DNA from: Lysobacterales bacterium
Lineage (GTDB): Bacteria; Pseudomonadota; Gammaproteobacteria; Xanthomonadales; SZUA-36
Assembly (NCBI GenBank): GCA_014238945.1
Contig: JABAAB010000041.1
Span: 1-64,000 of the forward strand
DNA: 64,000 bases
Direction of reading: 5' to 3'
The first letter of the stretch is position 1. Each line of letters opens with the position of its first letter. Under the pieces are notes generated by a model. That model was not told the origin of the DNA. It worked only from the letters and a program-made list of their open reading frames with translations, and did no database searches. Shown here in pieces: positions 54,255-64,000 of this stretch. A program made the translations under genes and the position numbers.

Positions 54255-55844
54255 TCATTCCCACTCTATGGTGGCCGGAGGCTTACCTGATATGTCATAA
54301 ACTACTCTAGATATATCTGATATCTCATTGATAATTCTCAATGATACCTTCTCAAGAAATTCGTATGGAAGTCGAGCCCAGACTGCGGTCATAAAATCAA
54401 TGGTCTCTACAGCACGCAGGGCAACCACCCATTCATAGCGACGCTGGTCACCCACTACTCCCACCGACCGGACCGGCAAAAACACCGCAAATGCCTGACT
54501 GACTGAGTCATACAGGTCATGGTTACGTAGCTCCTCGATGAATATATGGTCGGCCTTTGCCAGGGGCTGGAGGTATTCCTCGCGCACCTCACCCAAGATT
54601 CGAACACCGAGCCCGGGCCCGGGAAACGGGTGCCGATAGACCAGTTCACGGGCCAGGCCCAGTTCTGTTCCAATCCGTCGAACCTCGTCTTTGAACAGTT
54701 CCCTCAGGGGTTCAATCAGCTTCATTTTCATATATTCAGGCAAACCACCTACATTGTGGTGGGATTTGATGACATGTGCCTTGCCTGTGCGACTACCAGC
54801 AGACTCGATCACATCAGGGTAGATCGTACCCTGTGCCAGCCACCGCACTGGCTCACCTTGACTGGCACAAGCACCAGCCTGTTCTTCAAAAATATCGATG
54901 AACAGTTTGCCGATGACCTTGCGTTTCTGCTCCGGTTCCTGCACTCCCGCCAGACCTGCCAGAAATCGTTCCCGGGCATCAACGCGGATGACATGCACAC
55001 CCATGTGACGTGCAAAAGTTGCCATGACCTGATCACCTTCCTGGTACCGCAACAGACCCGTATCAACGAAAATACAAGTCAGCTGATCACCAATGGCGTG
55101 CTGCAGTAACGCTGCTACGACACTGGAATCGACACCACCGGAGAGCCCCAACAGCACCTGGTCACCACCGACATCTTTCCGTACCCGGGCAACCGCATCT
55201 TCAATGATGTTGGCAGCAGTCCATCGTGGATCACAAACACAGATGTCGAGAACAAATCGTTGCAATATTTCCAGGCCCAGCGGTGTATGTGTCACCTCGG
55301 GATGAAATTGCACACCATAGAAACGACGGCCCTCGTCGGCGATGGCACTCACGGGTGCTGAAGGTGTTCGTGCCAACAGATTGAAACCATCGGGGAGACT
55401 GACCACCTTGTCCCCGTGACTCATCCACACATCTAGAAAATGGCCCTTGGATTCACTTTCCCAGTCGGATAACCCATCGAAGAGTGGTGATTCCGCCACC
55501 AGTTCAACCTCGGCATAGCCAAACTCTTTTTCATCCGAAGGCTCGACCCTGCCCCCCAATTGTGCCGCCATGGTGTGTAATCCATAACAAATTCCGAGTA
55601 CCGGGACCTGTAAAGCAAAGACGATTTCAGGAGCACGAGGACCTTCCCCGGTGGTTGCGGATTCCGGCCCGCCTGAAAGAATTACTCCCCTCGGTGCAAA
55701 GCCCGTGATCTCCTCTTCGCTTACGTCCCATGGCCAGATTTCACAATAGACACCAATTTCTCTCACACGCCGTGCAATCAATTGGGTGTATTGGGAGCCA
55801 AAGTCCAGTATCAGTATGCGATGCTGGTGAATATCCTGTGTCAT
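54255..55844 (-). CDS. guaA: GMP synthase (glutamine-hydrolysing)
   Basis: 529 residues. The class I glutaminase domain has [20 protein letters not shown], the catalytic Cys in [17 protein letters not shown], and His/Glu in [13 protein letters not shown]. The ATP-pyrophosphatase P-loop is [17 protein letters not shown], and the C-terminal dimer domain ends in KPPATIEWE. It aminates XMP to GMP. It lies 29 bases after guaB; the guaBA operon is typical. Confidence 0.97.
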   Translation of the reverse strand: MTQDIHQHRILILDFGSQYTQLIARRVREIGVYCEIWPWDVSEEEITGFAPRGVILSGGPESATTGEGPRAPEIVFALQVPVLGICYGLHTMAAQLGGRVEPSDEKEFGYAEVELVAESPLFDGLSDWESESKGHFLDVWMSHGDKVVSLPDGFNLLARTPSAPVSAIADEGRRFYGVQFHPEVTHTPLGLEILQRFVLDICVCDPRWTAANIIEDAVARVRKDVGGDQVLLGLSGGVDSSVVAALLQHAIGDQLTCIFVDTGLLRYQEGDQVMATFARHMGVHVIRVDARERFLAGLAGVQEPEQKRKVIGKLFIDIFEEQAGACASQGEPVRWLAQGTIYPDVIESAGSRTGKAHVIKSHHNVGGLPEYMKMKLIEPLRELFKDEVRRIGTELGLARELVYRHPFPGPGLGVRILGEVREEYLQPLAKADHIFIEELRNHDLYDSVSQAFAVFLPVRSVGVVGDQRRYEWVVALRAVETIDFMTAVWARLPYEFLEKVSLRIINEISDISRVVYDISGKPPATIEWE

Positions 55845-55873
55845 AAACAGGGCCTTGTATTTTGCCGGATACG

Positions 55874-57400
<1,527 letters not shown>

Positions 57401-57455
57401 TTATAACTTCAAGACGAAAGGAATAACAGGTGAACAATGACCGGTTTGCAGTTAT

Positions 57456-59165
57456 TCATTGAACCTGATGCTGCCATACACGCTCACCATCGAGCCAGGT
57501 CTGCAGTACCTTGGTTGCAGGTATCTGAGAAGCCTCAACCTGCATGATGTCACGATCCAATACAATGAAATCCGCCCGTTTACCTGGCTCGAGGGAACCC
57601 ACACTGTCTTCCATGAAACCGGCATAGGCCGCATCCAGCGTGAAGCCCCGTACCGCGGCTTCTCTCGACAGGGTCTCAGAAGCATACCAGCCTCCTTCGG
57701 GCCATCCCTGCAGATCCTGTCTGCTGACGGCAGCATATATTCCCAGCATGGGGTTGACTTCCTCCACAGGGAAATCAGATCCGAGTGCCAGTTTTGCACC
57801 GCTATCGTTGAGAGAACGCCAGGAATAGGCATAGCGCGCTCGCTCTGGTCCCAGACGTTCACCGGCCCAGTACATGTCGCTGGTGGCATGGGTCGGTTGC
57901 ATGGCCGCGATGATGCCAAGCCCGGCGAACCTGGGTAAATCCATGGCGGTCAGAGTCTGTACATGCTCAATCCTGTGTCTGCCGGGATTACCCGGATGAC
58001 GCGAGGTGACATGCTCCAGCGCATCCAATACGGTGCGATTACCCCGGTCCCCAATGGCGTGCACTGCAACCTGGTAACCACAAGCCAAAACCCTGTCAAT
58101 ATCCGCTTCAAGCTCATCCTGGGGCATGAACAACAGACCGGTATTGCCGGGATCGTCAGAATAATCAGCCAGTAGTGCTGCGCCCCGACTCCCCAACGCA
58201 CCATCTATGTACAGCTTGGTCGAGCGCATGTACAGACGACCCGATGCGTCATTTACCACACCGTTTTCACACAACCAGGCCAATGTGTCCCCGGCGCCAT
58301 CCGTCATCGCGTAAACACGGGTTGGAAATTGGTCTGACTCAATCCGCCGACGATAAAGTTCCAGCACAGACCGGTCTATACCCGGGTCATGGACCCCGGT
58401 TAACCCGTTGCTGACCAACTGCCTGAGGGCCAGGTCCAAAGATGCCTGTAGAAGTTCCGGTGATATAGCGGGCACACTCCGCTGAACCAGTGCCATTGCT
58501 CCGTCAACCATGATGCCGGTTGCATCACCAGCGGCATTCCTGTGGATCAATCCGCCCTGTGGCTGCCAACTTCCGGATAATTCCCTGTCCGCCATGGCCA
58601 GCGCGGCGGAATTCGCCCAGCCGGCGTGACCGTCGATACGACGCAACCAGACCGGACGATCAGGAAAAACCGAGTCCAGGTCTCCACGTGTAGGAAAAGC
58701 AGTTACCGGCCAGTCATTCTGGTCCCATCCTCTGCCAAGCAACCAGTCGCCATCTGCCAACTTCGCTTCATGCTCACGAAGTATCCTGATGACCCCCTCT
58801 TTACTGGTAGTACCCTGAAGGGGTGCCTGGCTGAGACTTATGGCGAGTCCATACAAATGGCCGTGGGCATCAATCAGACCAGGTAACACCGTATTCCCGG
58901 CCAGATCAAGGTGTCGGGCATCAGGGTGGGCCATCAAGAGACTCTGCCCCTCTCCAAGCTGAAGTATCTCGCCATCATGTGAAACCAGCATGGCCGAGGC
59001 CCTTGGGTTTTGCGGGTCCATGGTATAAATGGTTGCGTTATGAATCAGCAGAGAAACTTCCGCATTTACAGCTGTATTTTCATCCGAGGTGGAATTCATG
59101 TTGTCATCACGATCACAGGCAGAACCTAAAACCAATATCATCAAGACAGTTAATTTCTTAAGCAA
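57456..59165 (-). CDS. Amidohydrolase lipoprotein (YtcJ-like, amidohydrolase 3 family)
   Basis: 569 residues with a lipobox (LTVLMILVLGSAC) so the mature protein is lipid-anchored. Amidohydrolase motifs: NTVLPGLIDAHGHLYGLAIS with the H-x-H metal ligands, YQVAVHAIGDRGNRTVLDAL, HRIEHVQTLTAMDLPRF and LALGSDFPVEEVNPM with the metal-binding Asp. Likely a periplasmic amidase or deacetylase of unknown substrate. It is divergent from xseA over a 60-base gap. Confidence 0.88.
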   Translation of the reverse strand: MLKKLTVLMILVLGSACDRDDNMNSTSDENTAVNAEVSLLIHNATIYTMDPQNPRASAMLVSHDGEILQLGEGQSLLMAHPDARHLDLAGNTVLPGLIDAHGHLYGLAISLSQAPLQGTTSKEGVIRILREHEAKLADGDWLLGRGWDQNDWPVTAFPTRGDLDSVFPDRPVWLRRIDGHAGWANSAALAMADRELSGSWQPQGGLIHRNAAGDATGIMVDGAMALVQRSVPAISPELLQASLDLALRQLVSNGLTGVHDPGIDRSVLELYRRRIESDQFPTRVYAMTDGAGDTLAWLCENGVVNDASGRLYMRSTKLYIDGALGSRGAALLADYSDDPGNTGLLFMPQDELEADIDRVLACGYQVAVHAIGDRGNRTVLDALEHVTSRHPGNPGRHRIEHVQTLTAMDLPRFAGLGIIAAMQPTHATSDMYWAGERLGPERARYAYSWRSLNDSGAKLALGSDFPVEEVNPMLGIYAAVSRQDLQGWPEGGWYASETLSREAAVRGFTLDAAYAGFMEDSVGSLEPGKRADFIVLDRDIMQVEASQIPATKVLQTWLDGERVWQHQVQ

Positions 59166-59225
59166 AACTTACTCCTGGGCAAATCAGACAGGACAGATGG
59201 CAAGCTGTGAGTTTATCATCAGCAT

Positions 59226-60479
59226 ATGTACCCTGACGACAGCCAAGCAAGCAGCCTGCAGGAAAATGTATATACGCCCACTGAACTGAACCATGAAGCC
59301 AGGATCCATCTCGAAGCCGGTTTCGGTCAGGTGTGGGTCGAAGGTGAGATTTCAAACCTCAGTCGGCCTGCATCGGGGCACATCTATTTTTCACTGAAAG
59401 ACAACCGTGCCCAGGTTCGTTGCGCCCTGTTCCGGTCAAACACGTTTTCTATGGGGTTCAAACCAGCCAACGGCATGCAGGTTCGGGCCCGGGGGCGCGT
59501 GAGCCTGTATGAGGCCAGGGGTGACTATCAACTGATTGCCAACAGCCTTGAGCAAGCCGGGGAAGGTCTGTTAAAAGCAAAATTTGAAGCACTAAAAAAG
59601 AACCTGGAGGCGGAGGGCCTGTTTGAAGCAGCAATCAAGAAGACCCTGCCCCCCTACCCGCTTCGTATCGCCGTCATCACTTCCCCTTCCGGTGCTGTGA
59701 TTCGCGATATATTGAATGTACTGCAACGTCGCTGGCCCGTGGCAGGAATTCGCCTGTACCCGGTACCTGTACAAGGGGATGAAGCCGCACCCGCCATCGT
59801 GCAGGCGCTCGCCAGCGCCAACCGACACAACTGGGGCCAGTTAATCGTAACCGGCAGGGGCGGTGGTTCACTTGAAGACCTGTGGGCATTCAATGAAGAG
59901 TCCGTTGCCCGGGCCATCCATGCATCTGTTCTACCGGTTGTTTCTGCTGTCGGTCATGAAACTGATTTCAGCATCAGCGATTTCGTTGCCGACCTTCGTG
60001 CACCTACACCATCGGCAGCAGCCGAGTTGGTATCACCCGACCAAATGGTACTCAAGCACTCACTTTCTCAGTTTGAGATGCGACTGAAAAGAAGTGTTGC
60101 TGCCTTGCTTCAGTCCAGATCCCAGCAACTCGACCACCTGGGACATCGCCTACAGCAACAACATCCGGGAAAACGCCTGCAGCAGCATCAAAAAATACTG
60201 CAGCAGCTGCGCCAGAGACTAATGTTCAGTGGCAAGAACATCATTCCCGTTCGCAGACACCAGCTGCAGGAACTGGCCCGTACCCTGCACGCGGTTAGCC
60301 CGCTACCAACGCTGGCACGTGGATACGCCATCGTAGCCGATGCTGCAACCGGCACAGCCATTGCCTCTGTCGACGCGGTTTTGCCCGGACAGTCATTGCT
60401 GACCCAGCTTACCGATGGGCAGATCAGTTCACAGGTGGACCAGGTAAACAAAAAGATGCTGGAAAAGAAAAAAGTTTAA
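59226..60479 (+). CDS. xseA: Exodeoxyribonuclease VII large subunit
   Basis: 417 residues. The N-terminal OB fold is FGQVWVEGEISNLSRPASGH, then IYFSLKDNRAQVRCALFRSN; the catalytic domain has IAVITSPSGAVIRDILNVLQ, VTGRGGGSLEDLWAFNEESV, VSAVGHETDFSISDFVADLR and APTPSAAAELVSPD. A coiled-coil tail is rich in Gln/Leu/Arg. With XseB it digests single-stranded DNA to acid-soluble oligonucleotides. XseB is not in the window. A hairpin with a T-run follows. Confidence 0.96.
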   Translation: MYPDDSQASSLQENVYTPTELNHEARIHLEAGFGQVWVEGEISNLSRPASGHIYFSLKDNRAQVRCALFRSNTFSMGFKPANGMQVRARGRVSLYEARGDYQLIANSLEQAGEGLLKAKFEALKKNLEAEGLFEAAIKKTLPPYPLRIAVITSPSGAVIRDILNVLQRRWPVAGIRLYPVPVQGDEAAPAIVQALASANRHNWGQLIVTGRGGGSLEDLWAFNEESVARAIHASVLPVVSAVGHETDFSISDFVADLRAPTPSAAAELVSPDQMVLKHSLSQFEMRLKRSVAALLQSRSQQLDHLGHRLQQQHPGKRLQQHQKILQQLRQRLMFSGKNIIPVRRHQLQELARTLHAVSPLPTLARGYAIVADAATGTAIASVDAVLPGQSLLTQLTDGQISSQVDQVNKKMLEKKKV

Positions 60480-60507
60480 CCTCTCGATAACCCCATTTTG
60501 CTCCTGG

Positions 60508-60539
60508 TTGCGTACTGGTTCTGTACGCAATAGATTTTT
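60508..60539 (+). terminator. Intrinsic terminator after xseA
   Basis: An 8-bp stem TTGCGTAC / GTACGCAA with a 7-base loop, followed by TAGATTTTT. Confidence 0.75.
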
Positions 60540-60560
60540 CATAATCACAGGAGCTGATCT

Positions 60561-62420
60561 ATGCATCTCAAACCAGTCATCATCACACTTTTCCTGCTTG
60601 CCCTTGCTGGGTGTGCGGTCGAAAAAAATGAAGTCACTCAACTTGAAGAACCCAATACCGATATCGCAGGTAAAACAGACCCCATAAAGGAAAATCAAGA
60701 TCCGGTCACGCAAAATATACGGCATGAAGCGGTAATTCCGATACTCGCACAGAAAGGCAAGCCAGACGAACCGACAGGCTCAGAGCCTTCGGATCAAGTG
60801 AATTATCCAATGGCAACAGGCGAGACTGGCGCGTTGGTTATTCAAAAACACGTGGCGTCTGAGAGTCACAGGACAATGCAGCAATCACAGCATGTGGATA
60901 CCTCGAAACTACCACACCCGGTTTACGGCAGGGTCGCTAACGATGTTCGTCATGCCGTAGAACCACGCTACAGAGAAAACTATCAGCATCCGGACCGCCA
61001 ACGCATCTGGCGGGTCAATAATCAACCAGTGTCAACCTTCTCCATCGACGTAGATACCGGTTCCTACACCAATATGCGGCGTTGGCTGAACCAGGGCCAG
61101 TTACCACCCGAAGACGCGGTGCGGGTGGAGGAATTCATCAATTATTTCGGCTACAACTATCCGCCACCGGAAAATCGAGATTCGCCTTTTCAGGTCAACA
61201 CCGAGATCGCCCCAACCCCGTGGAACACCAATACCCACTTGCTGAAGATCGGTATCCAGGGTTACAGCATTCCAAAATCCAAGTTACCACCTTCCAACCT
61301 GGTATTTCTGATCGATGTATCCGGGTCCATGCACTCGGCGGACAAGTTGCCTCTGCTTCGTCAGGCTTTGACTTTGCTGACTCATCAACTGGATTCCCGT
61401 GACTGTATCAGCATCGTCGTCTACGCCGGGGCATCCGGTGTGGTACTTCCACCAATACACGGAAACCGCAAGGCAGACATACTGATGGCACTGCAGAATT
61501 TGCGCTCGGGTGGTTCCACCAACGGTGCCGCAGGCATCAGGCTCGCGTACCAGTTGGCACAGCAGAATTATATTCACAATGGAATCAACCGGGTGATCCT
61601 CGCCACTGACGGCGACTTCAATGTCGGTATGGCCAGCACGCAGGAACTGATCGACCTGGTTCAGCGCAAACGCAAGGCCGGGATAGCCCTGACCACACTG
61701 GGATTTGGCACGGGAAACTATAATGACCACCTGTTGGAACAACTGGCGGATGAAGGCAATGGTAACCACGCCTACATCGACCGTCTCTCCGAGGCTCAAA
61801 AAGTGCTGGCCGAGGAGCTTTCTGCAACCCTGTTAACCATCGCCAAGGATGTAAAAATCCAAGTGGAATTCAACCCCAGACGGGTATCCGAATACCGATT
61901 GGTAGGCTATGAAAACCGGCGGTTGAATGAAGAGGACTTTCAAAATGATTCTGTCGATGCGGGTGAGATTGGTGCCGGTCACAGGGTTACCGCTTTATAT
62001 GAAATAAGCCTGGTCGGGGCCGGTGGACAACGATTACCCGGACGCCGTTATGATCCGGCCCAAGGCGCTGCTCCTATCCGGGATACTACATTCAACAATG
62101 AACTGGCCCACTTACGAATCCGATACAAATTGCCCAACACTTCAAATTCCAGGTTGATTGAGTCCCCCATCCTTGACAGCGGGATCAACACTCATGGTAG
62201 TGACGACTTCAATTTTGCAGCTGCAGTTGCTGCATTCGGCCAAAAGTTGAGAGGTGGAAAATACCTTGAATCCTATAAATATCATGACATTGAACTACTC
62301 GCCCGTGACTCAAGAGGCCATGATCCTCATGGTTACAGAAGTGAATTCATGCAATTGGTCAGTTTGGCAGGAACCCTGCACAGAACCGACAACATTGCAC
62401 TACGCCTTCAGATTAATTGA
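60561..62420 (+). CDS. VWA-domain lipoprotein, YfbK-like
   Basis: 619 residues. Lipobox in IITLFLLALAGC near residue 19. An intermediate YfbK N-terminal region (FSIDVDTGSYTNMRRWLNQG, then VRVEEFINYFGYNY) precedes the von Willebrand A domain with an intact MIDAS motif (LVFLIDVSGSMHSADKLPLL, Asp near residue 251) and the later Thr/Asp sites (LRSGGSTNGAAG, VILATDGDFNVG). The C-terminal DUF3520-like domain ends in ALRLQIN. Such proteins often sit with ECF sigma/anti-sigma pairs, as here: the sigma factor starts 32 bases after its stop. Confidence 0.9.
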   Translation: MHLKPVIITLFLLALAGCAVEKNEVTQLEEPNTDIAGKTDPIKENQDPVTQNIRHEAVIPILAQKGKPDEPTGSEPSDQVNYPMATGETGALVIQKHVASESHRTMQQSQHVDTSKLPHPVYGRVANDVRHAVEPRYRENYQHPDRQRIWRVNNQPVSTFSIDVDTGSYTNMRRWLNQGQLPPEDAVRVEEFINYFGYNYPPPENRDSPFQVNTEIAPTPWNTNTHLLKIGIQGYSIPKSKLPPSNLVFLIDVSGSMHSADKLPLLRQALTLLTHQLDSRDCISIVVYAGASGVVLPPIHGNRKADILMALQNLRSGGSTNGAAGIRLAYQLAQQNYIHNGINRVILATDGDFNVGMASTQELIDLVQRKRKAGIALTTLGFGTGNYNDHLLEQLADEGNGNHAYIDRLSEAQKVLAEELSATLLTIAKDVKIQVEFNPRRVSEYRLVGYENRRLNEEDFQNDSVDAGEIGAGHRVTALYEISLVGAGGQRLPGRRYDPAQGAAPIRDTTFNNELAHLRIRYKLPNTSNSRLIESPILDSGINTHGSDDFNFAAAVAAFGQKLRGGKYLESYKYHDIELLARDSRGHDPHGYRSEFMQLVSLAGTLHRTDNIALRLQIN

Positions 62421-62452
62421 AACAACCGTGTGCAATCAGCTACGCTCGTTGT

Positions 62453-62992
62453 ATGCACGAAACCAGTGATGAACAACTCATGCAGCGATACGCGCAAGGT
62501 GATGTCGGGGCATTTGAGCAACTCTATGCCCGGCATCGCGGCGCTCTTTACCGTTACTTCAGCCGACAAGTCAGGAACGCGGCAACGGCCAACGACCTGT
62601 ACCAGGGAGTCTGGGAAAAGATCATCCGTGCCAGGCGCAGTTACCGGCCCCGGGCACCTTTTCGTGCATGGATGTTTCGAATAGCACACAATCACCTGGT
62701 GGATTTCTATCGTCAGCAGCGGCCTGCCAGAAGCGTGGATACACTGGTCTTGTCCGATGACCGTCCTGAACCAGCCCAACACATGATCGATGTGGAGCAG
62801 AACGAGCAACTACTCGGTGGCATCGCCGCTTTACCCTTCGAGCAAAGGAATACCCTGTTGCTGAAACTTGAAACCGGGCTGAAAATAGAGGAGATTGCAA
62901 ACCTGACCGGGGTGAAACGAGAAACCGTAAAAAGCCGCCTGCGCTATGCGGTCAATAAGTTGAAACACAGCCTGGGGTCTGTTGAAAAATGA
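62453..62992 (+). CDS. ECF-type RNA polymerase sigma factor
   Basis: About 179 residues. Region 2: EQLMQRYAQGDVGAFEQLYA, then LYQGVWEKIIRARRSY and WMFRIAHNHLVDFYRQQRPA. Region 4: ALPFEQRNTLLLKLETGLKI and EEIANLTGVKRETVKSRLRY, the helix-turn-helix that reads the -35 element. TTG 62417 is an upstream alternative. Its stop overlaps the next gene (ATGA), as sigma/anti-sigma pairs do. Confidence 0.93.
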   Translation: MHETSDEQLMQRYAQGDVGAFEQLYARHRGALYRYFSRQVRNAATANDLYQGVWEKIIRARRSYRPRAPFRAWMFRIAHNHLVDFYRQQRPARSVDTLVLSDDRPEPAQHMIDVEQNEQLLGGIAALPFEQRNTLLLKLETGLKIEEIANLTGVKRETVKSRLRYAVNKLKHSLGSVEK

Positions 62993-63846
62993 ACAGTACG
63001 CACCACAATGGTTCCAATGACAGCTCACTTGACGAAGGTCTGGAAGAACTTGGTCGGGCCTATGGTCAACTGGCAACCGAACAACCACCTGAATTACTGG
63101 ACCAGGCCATTATCTCGAGCGCCCACCGTGCAGTGGCCACAAAACCGGGTTGGAAGCAATTTGGCTGGTTACACGGGATCGCAACTGCGTCTGTTTTTGT
63201 GCTTGCCCTAAACATTATCCTGGATCAACGCCCAGGTGCAGAGGTTGAGCAAAACGAACTGTTGAATAATTTACCGGCATCTCAGTACCGCCAAAAAGCA
63301 ATCAGCGAGCAAAGTCTGGATCGGGCAGCCGAAGCAAAAGAACTGTTGCAGGTGCAGGAGCTGAAAAAAGACAATTCCGGACTATTCAGAATGCAGGACA
63401 GCACAGGCGAGAAGTCAAGACCGGTTGACGCGGATGTGACTGGGACACTGTCTTTGGAGGGAAGTGTGGCCGGCAAGTCTGAAAATGAAGATCGGCTAGA
63501 TGAGGCCCGTGAGTCCAGCAAGCGGGCATCTGGACAGAGACAGGAAGTGCCGGCTACGCCCGCGTTTGAAGAATCCATGATGATGGAATTGGACAGTGTA
63601 AGCATTGCCCCCGAATCAGTAATGGCCCCCGACCCGTCCCGGTCGACCCGTATTACCGAGCCAGTCCTGCGACAGGAAAAACCGGGTTTGGCCCAGGCCG
63701 ATGCAACCGCCGGTGATGACATTGAACAACAGATGCAAGCCATTATCGAGATGAGAAAAGCAGGTGATCCGGATTGGGAAGTTGAATTGGACCTGTTCTT
63801 GGAAAAGTACCCGGATTATCCGCTTCCCGACGAGTTGAAACACTGA
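62989..63846 (+). CDS. Probable anti-sigma factor (single-pass membrane protein)
   Basis: 285 residues. A short acidic cytoplasmic segment (SSLDEGLEELGRAYGQLATE) precedes one membrane helix (FGWLHGIATASVFVLALNII) near 58-77, with a low-complexity periplasmic part rich in Glu/Ser/Ala after it. No zinc-binding HxxxCxxC motif is seen. The ATG overlap with the ECF sigma gene and the single membrane helix support the anti-sigma call; the sequence family itself is not recognised. Its stop overlaps the yigZ start. Confidence 0.65.
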   Translation: MNSTHHNGSNDSSLDEGLEELGRAYGQLATEQPPELLDQAIISSAHRAVATKPGWKQFGWLHGIATASVFVLALNIILDQRPGAEVEQNELLNNLPASQYRQKAISEQSLDRAAEAKELLQVQELKKDNSGLFRMQDSTGEKSRPVDADVTGTLSLEGSVAGKSENEDRLDEARESSKRASGQRQEVPATPAFEESMMMELDSVSIAPESVMAPDPSRSTRITEPVLRQEKPGLAQADATAGDDIEQQMQAIIEMRKAGDPDWEVELDLFLEKYPDYPLPDELKH

Positions 63847-64000
63847 TGCTGACTCTGAAATCCGGGACCTTGTATGAAGAAACGATCAGAAAAAGTCGCT
63901 TTGTTGCCCGGAGTGCATCGGTAAGCTCCCAGGCAGAATCGCTGGAATTTTATGAACAGGTGGCTGATCCACAGGCAACTCACAATTGCTGGGCATGGCG
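63846..64000 (+). CDS. yigZ: YigZ/IMPACT family protein (3' end outside window)
   Basis: ATG 63846 overlaps the preceding stop (TGATG). The visible 51 residues read KSGTLYEETIRKSRFVARSA, then EFYEQVADPQATHNCWAWR. S-R-F-x-A and the DPxATHNCWAxR box are the signature of the YigZ/IMPACT (UPF0029) family, linked to translation control. The rest lies beyond the window. Confidence 0.88.
   Translation, partial: MLTLKSGTLYEETIRKSRFVARSASVSSQAESLEFYEQVADPQATHNCWAW

Overview
The window looks like a piece of a gammaproteobacterial chromosome. The best markers are the block xseA / guaB-guaA / tadA, an aceK, a yheS-type ABC-F ATPase, a DUF4124 protein, a YigZ/IMPACT gene at the right edge and two TonB-dependent receptors. 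Proteins with the RRN-type membrane module plus TolB/TPR domains, and the many exported hydrolases, fit a heterotrophic marine or soil lineage. I cannot place it more finely. I saw no rRNA, tRNA, CRISPR array, insertion sequence or prophage.

Layout. 1-1833: a TolB-like/TPR membrane protein carrying two in-frame TAA codons, followed by a 27-base echo of the same family's start. 2124-5404: two Tat-exported enzymes, a spermidine-dehydrogenase-like flavoprotein and a PLP sulfur-amino-acid enzyme. 5631-7772 (minus): an MFS transporter with an internal TAG, and an exported SAM hydroxide adenosyltransferase. 8232-8651: a SnoaL-like protein. 8863-15947 (minus): a FGE-sulfatase-fold protein, a secreted repeat protein, a GNAT protein and a 1149-residue subtilase. 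16186-19464 (plus): a small secreted protein, a serine hydrolase, a DUF4124 protein and a fructosamine-kinase-like protein. 19472-24985 (minus): marR, aldehyde dehydrogenase, metallo-beta-lactamase fold, FAD hydroxylase, DUF2783 and VOC, which reads as an aromatic-type catabolic operon. Two MarR-like palindromes separate it from a divergent CPBP membrane protein and a molybdopterin oxidoreductase. 28216-35519: a hypothetical protein, an AraC regulator, a frameshifted alpha/beta hydrolase, yheS, and a TonB receptor with an internal TAG. 35641-40939: two serine hydrolases, an HpcH/HpaI aldolase and an M17 aminopeptidase. 40977-44427 (minus): an ALDH16-like bidomain aldehyde dehydrogenase and a eukaryote-type deoxyribose-phosphate aldolase, divergent from a second TonB receptor. 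46721-51094: a membrane-anchored glycerophosphodiesterase, GlpT and AceK with overlapping genes. 51216-60479: metY-like, fbaA, tadA, guaA, guaB, an amidohydrolase lipoprotein and xseA. 60561-64000: a VWA lipoprotein, an ECF sigma factor, a probable anti-sigma factor and yigZ.

How the genes fit together. GDPD and GlpT make a glycerophosphodiester salvage route: the periplasmic enzyme releases glycerol-3-phosphate and GlpT imports it. DeoC and the bidomain ALDH make a deoxyribose-5-phosphate route in which the released acetaldehyde can be oxidised. The MarR cluster is a self-contained catabolic unit. Sigma/anti-sigma/VWA is a likely envelope-signalling unit.

The most unusual window-wide signal is four in-frame nonsense codons in three otherwise intact genes (931, 1348, 7668, 33066). 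Each can be explained by a single C-to-T change of a glutamine codon. There is also one single-base frameshift near 30400. I found no obvious new defence or mobile system. The strongest novelty candidates are the nonsense-codon pattern, the RRN membrane module fused to GDPD in an operon with glpT-aceK, the exported SAM hydrolase beside an MFS carrier, and the Tat-exported PLP enzyme.
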